From positions 1,426,001 to 1,490,000 of the forward strand of contig JAAHFU020000001.1 in NCBI GenBank assembly GCA_010672825.2: a DNA stretch of 64,000 nucleotides, in the 5' to 3' direction. Shown piece by piece: positions 60,818-64,000 of the stretch (position 1 is its first letter; the number at the start of each line of letters is the position of its first letter). The notes beneath the pieces are model-generated. The model saw nothing but the letters and a program-made list of their open reading frames with translations. It was not told where the DNA came from and searched no databases. The DNA comes from Leptolyngbya sp. SIO1E4. Lineage in GTDB: Bacteria > Cyanobacteriota > Cyanobacteriia > Phormidesmidales > Phormidesmidaceae. Both the position numbers and the translations under genes were made by a program.

Positions 60818-61453
60818 ATGATTAAACTTTATCGATTTCCCTACAGTTGTTATGCCTTAAAAGTTCAATATCTATTGGACAAATTGAAGTTAGAATACGA
60901 GGCCATTAATGTCCCCTATGGGGATAGAACAGAGTTAGTCGAGGTGACCGGTGGTCGGGTGGTTGTGCCTGCGATCGCCCATGATGGCCATATCGTCGTC
61001 GAATCGCGCACCATTTGCGAGTACCTCTTGGGTCTAATTGACCATGAGCTAGTTCCGACAGCAAAAGCAGCCACGATTTGGGCTTACGCAGACTGGTGCG
61101 ATTCCATATTGGAAGATGTTTTATTTAGGCTCGCCACCCCTGGCATTGCCGACAAATTTCCGACCTCCTTTGAAAGGGCACTGTTTGTCTTTATTAAAGA
61201 GCGAAAATTTGGCACAGGCTGTGTCGAAGCCTGGCAGAAAACGCAGCCCGATTTAATCAACAACGCCAAGGTGCTGCTGGGAAAAACTCTCGAATCTATT
61301 GCCGTCAATGGCTATGTCGCAGGTGAAACGGTCTCCTATGCAGATGTGACTCTGCTGGGGCACCTGGCAATGGTGGAATACGCCAATCCTCAATTGTTGT
61401 CAGCCATCAGTGAGGAGTTGCCTCGGTATATGGCGCGGGTGCGGGCGGCATAA
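60818..61453 (+). CDS. Glutathione S-transferase family protein
   Basis: A 211-residue protein with a thioredoxin-like N-terminal domain (MIKLYRFPYSCYALKVQYLL) and the conserved VVVPAIAHDGHIVVESRTICEYL, containing the cis-Pro and the Glu-Ser pair that binds glutathione. The C-terminal helical domain ends YVAGETVSYADVTLLGHL, typical of GSTs (N-capping box with Asp). The active residue may be the Cys/Ser in YSCYA. Start: ATG 60818, with GTG 60812 as an alternative. Substrate unknown; monocistronic. Confidence 0.87.
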   Translation: MIKLYRFPYSCYALKVQYLLDKLKLEYEAINVPYGDRTELVEVTGGRVVVPAIAHDGHIVVESRTICEYLLGLIDHELVPTAKAATIWAYADWCDSILEDVLFRLATPGIADKFPTSFERALFVFIKERKFGTGCVEAWQKTQPDLINNAKVLLGKTLESIAVNGYVAGETVSYADVTLLGHLAMVEYANPQLLSAISEELPRYMARVRAA

Positions 61454-61513
61454 CCGCGTATTCAATCAGCATTCAATAAATTGAGGCGTAGCAGCTGGAG
61501 ATCGTCGCTTCGA

Positions 61514-61613
61514 TGTATAGCCTTGTCCAGTTGAGTCCAGTACATCTGGGTCAAGACAGGGTCTAGGGTTTGGGGTCTAGGGTGTGCTTGATTAGCCTGC
61601 ATACCGCTATAGG
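61514..61613 (-). repeat. Dispersed repeat family A, copy 9
   Basis: A near-full inverse copy, from TGTATAGCCTTGTCCAGTTG to GCATACCGCTATAGG. The end sequences TATAGC and GCTATA are intact here. It lies ~40 bp before the DUF6940-like gene. Confidence 0.92.
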
Positions 61614-61653
61614 TTCTCTAAGATGGGAGTGAACGCTTGGCAGCAGCAGGCAG

Positions 61654-62241
61654 ATGTGGACTTCACAGCACGAGCAATTGGCCAATGGTCGCGGTATCAA
61701 GGTGGCGATCGCCCTTGATTCTCTCCCTATCTCCTATGCAGAAGTGCTGCATCGATGGCAGCAAGATGCAGACTTTCGTACTTTTTTTATCGCCCTGTTA
61801 GCAGACTCGCCATTCTCTGCGTTTCGTTGGGAGACGCCACCACTCACCCGCGCGATCGCCCATCGCCCCTTTGAGTGCGTTTTGCTCAATAGCCCCAGTC
61901 TGGCAAGCCAGCCTGACGACACAGCCTTTGCTGAACACTTCAGTGATCAAGCCCCAGACGGCATCGTCGAATTTCCCAATCTCGGAAACGACGCCATTCT
62001 GGTAGTACCCTGCCCCCGTGGCCCGCTGTCTGCCTATGGCCACCTGGGGGCCTTTATACAGCAGGCACCTGAGTCTCAGAAACAAGCCCTATGGGCGGCA
62101 GTGGGTACAGCCATGCAGCGTCGCCTCAGCTCTCAGCCCGTTTGGTTAAGTACGGCTGGGGGTGGGGTGTCGTGGTTGCACGTGCGACTGGATAATCGAC
62201 CCAAGTACTACGGCTACGCACCGTATCGAACAGACCCCTAG
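61654..62241 (+). CDS. Conserved hypothetical protein (DUF6940-like)
   Basis: A 195-residue soluble protein with strong conserved-looking motifs: FRWETPPLTRAIAHRPFECV, VEFPNLGNDAILVVPCP, YGHLGAFIQQAP and a C-terminal WLSTAGGGVSWLHVRLDNRP then KYYGYAPYR. This matches a widespread uncharacterised family that I associate with DUF6940. No catalytic mechanism is known to me. The ATG at 61654 follows repeat family A copy 9 by 40 bp, so its promoter may lie inside or before the repeat. Confidence 0.7.
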   Translation: MWTSQHEQLANGRGIKVAIALDSLPISYAEVLHRWQQDADFRTFFIALLADSPFSAFRWETPPLTRAIAHRPFECVLLNSPSLASQPDDTAFAEHFSDQAPDGIVEFPNLGNDAILVVPCPRGPLSAYGHLGAFIQQAPESQKQALWAAVGTAMQRRLSSQPVWLSTAGGGVSWLHVRLDNRPKYYGYAPYRTDP

Positions 62242-62476
62242 TAAGGATTTCGAAAGTTATTGAGGCCAAAGCGCTCAATTATTCCGCTGCATCTACGCGT
62301 CATGAGAGTTAAGGATGATCTTCATACGTCATCCCTGGAGTTTAAATTCCAGATTCTCCAAGCCTGTTCGATATTGCGAGCTAGCAGATGGTGGAATAGG
62401 TAAAATCTGAGATGCATGAGCAGTTACAACGAGAGGCTGCTTTGATGCCAAAGGCTCTGTAGGAGACTGGGTGGCC

Positions 62477-63073
62477 ATGGCCCAAACGCTAACCGATCAG
62501 AAAAAAATCACCTTTGAGCAATACCTGCTGCTCCCCTATGACGGGCGGCGGACTGAGTTTGTGGACGGGGAAATCATCGAAATGACAGAGCCTAGTCTGG
62601 GACATATCAAACTAACTAAGGCTCTAGGGGCTCTCATAGATGCATATCTTGAGCAGCATGGTTTAGAGTGGGCTTGCTTTAGTAGCCCTGGCGTAGCCTA
62701 TCCTCGACCAGGACAACCTGATGGCGTGAGAGATCCTGACTTGGTCATAGCAGCCAATACTCAATGGGAAGCGTTAGCACAGCAAACTAAAGCATTATTT
62801 CTGGTCAAAAATCCGCCGTTGTTAGTGGTTGAAATTGTCAGCCCCGGCACAGTCAAGACCGATACCCATGACAAACGGGCGGACTATGCCGATGCTCAGG
62901 TGCCTGAATATTGGGTCGTCAACCCAGTCGACAGCTATGTTTCAGTCTGGGTACTAGATGGGCGGATGTATACTCTCAAGGGTGAATTTCGGGCTGCCCA
63001 ACGCGTCGAGTCAAACCTCCTGAAGCAGTGGGAGATGTCGGCTGGAAAAATGTTGGGAGAGCGGGATCATTAA
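62477..63073 (+). CDS. Uma2 family restriction-like endonuclease (DUF820)
   Basis: A 198-residue PD-(D/E)xK fold protein of the Uma2/DUF820 family, highly expanded in cyanobacteria. Motifs: YDGRRTEFVDGEIIEM, RDPDLVIA, LLVVEIVSPGTVKTDTHDKR (D/E-x-K-type core) and YWVVNPVDSYVSVW. The acidic residues D in RDPD and E in VVEIVSP likely bind the metal. Function in vivo is unknown; many copies are thought to come from transposon-associated genes. A GTG at 62471 precedes the chosen ATG. Confidence 0.9.
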   Translation: MAQTLTDQKKITFEQYLLLPYDGRRTEFVDGEIIEMTEPSLGHIKLTKALGALIDAYLEQHGLEWACFSSPGVAYPRPGQPDGVRDPDLVIAANTQWEALAQQTKALFLVKNPPLLVVEIVSPGTVKTDTHDKRADYADAQVPEYWVVNPVDSYVSVWVLDGRMYTLKGEFRAAQRVESNLLKQWEMSAGKMLGERDH

Positions 63074-63264
63074 AGACTGACAGACGACAACATAACTGCC
63101 CATCACAAACGCATCAAACGTCGAGCCCACCATAACGTTGGATACATGAGTGGGTGCGATCGCGACAAGACATCTACAAAATACCCCCAACCATTGTGGT
63201 CAGGGGATTGCAGGTATCGTCTTGGTTGTGGGAAAGCAAGAGAACAGAAAGAGTTCGGAAAGGG

Positions 63265-63438
63265 TTAAGACAACGCGTTAGCGCTCCATTGGCAGATAAG
63301 CTTGCCGTCTTTACCCACCATCCAATTAGCAATAAGTCGGGGTTGTTTCGGGGAGGGCACGCCTACTCCACCGCTTTCACTCACCGTTTCTAGAACGAGG
63401 GGATAAGGGCGGTGAGGAGAAAAAGTATTGACTCGCAT
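63265..63438 (-). CDS. Small conserved-type protein, uncertain
   Basis: A 57-residue frame starting MRVNTFSPHRPYPLVLE and ending in PRLIANWMVGKDGKLICQW. The LIANW..xxGKLxCxW end resembles a short protein type that I have seen in cyanobacterial genomes, but I cannot name a family. It has two Trp in the last 20 residues. No clear RBS. Function unknown. Confidence 0.4.
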   Translation of the reverse strand: MRVNTFSPHRPYPLVLETVSESGGVGVPSPKQPRLIANWMVGKDGKLICQWSANALS

Positions 63439-63615
63439 TTGGGACTCCAATCGATATGGGGGCAAGGCACAGGTGTTTGTGCGCTTGGCTAGAGCATAGG
63501 CATCAATCGAGAAGAGGTCGGATAGGAATCGAAAATTTCTGGAGAAAAGTTAATGGCCTGAATCGATAGCCTGATTCGAGAAAAGCGGGTACCTGCTATC
63601 CCATACAGCTTTTTT

Positions 63616-63692
63616 TAGCTGAGTGAGGTACATCCTGGTCGCAATAGGCTCTAGGGTCTAGGATTTGGGGTCTAAGGCAAGTACTTCATCAG
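63616..63692 (-). repeat. Dispersed repeat family A, degenerate copy 10
   Basis: A diverged inverse copy: TAGCTGAGTGAGGTACATCC, GGCTCTAGGGTCTAGGAT, GGGGTCTAAGGCAAG. It keeps the central TCTAGGGT core but lost both ends. Confidence 0.65.
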
Positions 63693-63849
63693 AGTGAGAA
63701 ATGCTGTAAACATCCCTCAGTTTGTGGATTCAGGGGACAAAGTTAGCTACAACGAATGTCATTTTTCCATATCCCGACATTTTCTCGATTGATTTCTAGA
63801 GTGCGGCGTAGACCTGATACCCCCTATCGCAACACTGGAGATCATCACT

Positions 63850-64000
63850 ATGGCACGCCATCGTCACCACCTTCCCCAGATGGGTAATGACCTCTTCCTC
63901 ACTGACGGCGGTCTGGAAACGACCCTAATCTTTCAAGAAGGGCTAAATTTGCCAGAGTTTGCCGCTTTTGACCTACTTAAAAATGCCTTTGGCTACGAGG
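63850..64000 (+). CDS. Homocysteine S-methyltransferase family protein, 3'-truncated
   Basis: The first 50 codons of a gene that runs off the window. It begins MARHRHHLPQMG and NDLFLTDGGLETTLIFQEG, which is the start of the homocysteine S-methyltransferase (MmuM/YbgG-like) barrel; DGGLET is the family marker. GGAG lies ~9 bp before the ATG. The family transfers a methyl from S-methylmethionine or a related donor to homocysteine. The zinc-binding Cys residues would lie beyond the window. Confidence 0.8.
   Translation, partial: MARHRHHLPQMGNDLFLTDGGLETTLIFQEGLNLPEFAAFDLLKNAFGYE

Overview
The window is chromosomal DNA of a cyanobacterium. Marker genes are nblA (phycobilisome degradation), a CRR6-type NdhI maturation factor, a type-1 flavodiiron protein, a SigC-type sigma factor, the synechoxanthin-type genes cruE and cruH, and heme A genes ctaA/ctaB. 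HIP1 palindromes (GCGATCGC) and short heptamer repeats (CCAAAAT, CCTTCTG) occur throughout. I see no rRNA, tRNA, CRISPR array, phage or complete insertion sequence. The first gene (cell-wall amidase) and the last (homocysteine S-methyltransferase family) run off the window ends.

Layout. 1-9.9 kb: amidase, a 2OG-Fe(II) oxygenase, a DUF2256 protein, a maltose-acetyltransferase-like enzyme, hisC, a HAD phosphatase, a GUN4-domain pseudogene, an orphan antitoxin-like protein and an ABC-F ATPase. 9.9-17.3 kb: an AI-2E/PerM family protein, a serine hydrolase, flv1, menF and a methyltransferase. 17.5-20.9 kb: an arsenic cluster on the minus strand (two ArsR regulators, an aquaporin, ArsC, an ArsN2-like acetyltransferase). 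21-30.6 kb: ctaA-ctaB, a zinc-ribbon membrane protein, a phosphatase, a cupin/LysR divergent pair, a DUF938 methyltransferase, a protein mannosyltransferase and trmB. 31.2-45.2 kb: a large short-chain-amide locus. 45.6-64 kb: glmU, sigC, an SPFH protein, a PEP-CTERM protein, CRR6, wecB, a tandem Usp, nblA, an ABC-2 permease, cruE-cruH, a HAD phosphatase, a GST-like protein and a Uma2 nuclease.

The amide locus is the most interesting part. On the minus strand a Urt/Fmd-type ABC importer (binding protein, two permeases, two ATPases) is followed by formamidase (fmdA) and an FmdB zinc ribbon. On the plus strand lie a histidine kinase fused to a complete NCS1-type nucleobase-permease domain through a cysteine cluster, a response regulator with a MarR-type output domain, and aliphatic amidase amiE. 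The divergent intergenic region has a perfect NtcA box (GTAN8TAC) with well-spaced -10 elements on both strands and an overlapping palindrome. amiE and sigC also have NtcA boxes with well-placed -10 elements. The proposal is a nitrogen-scavenging regulon: amides are imported, hydrolysed to ammonia, and sensed by a transporter-like kinase under global nitrogen control.

Two dispersed repeat families shape the intergenic DNA. Family A is about 100 bp with TATAGC-type ends; there are six near-full copies plus degenerate ones. Family B is about 310 bp, with 12-bp terminal inverted repeats, 11-bp target duplications and two hairpins, one of which shows compensatory changes between copies. Two of the three family B copies are inserted inside family A copies.
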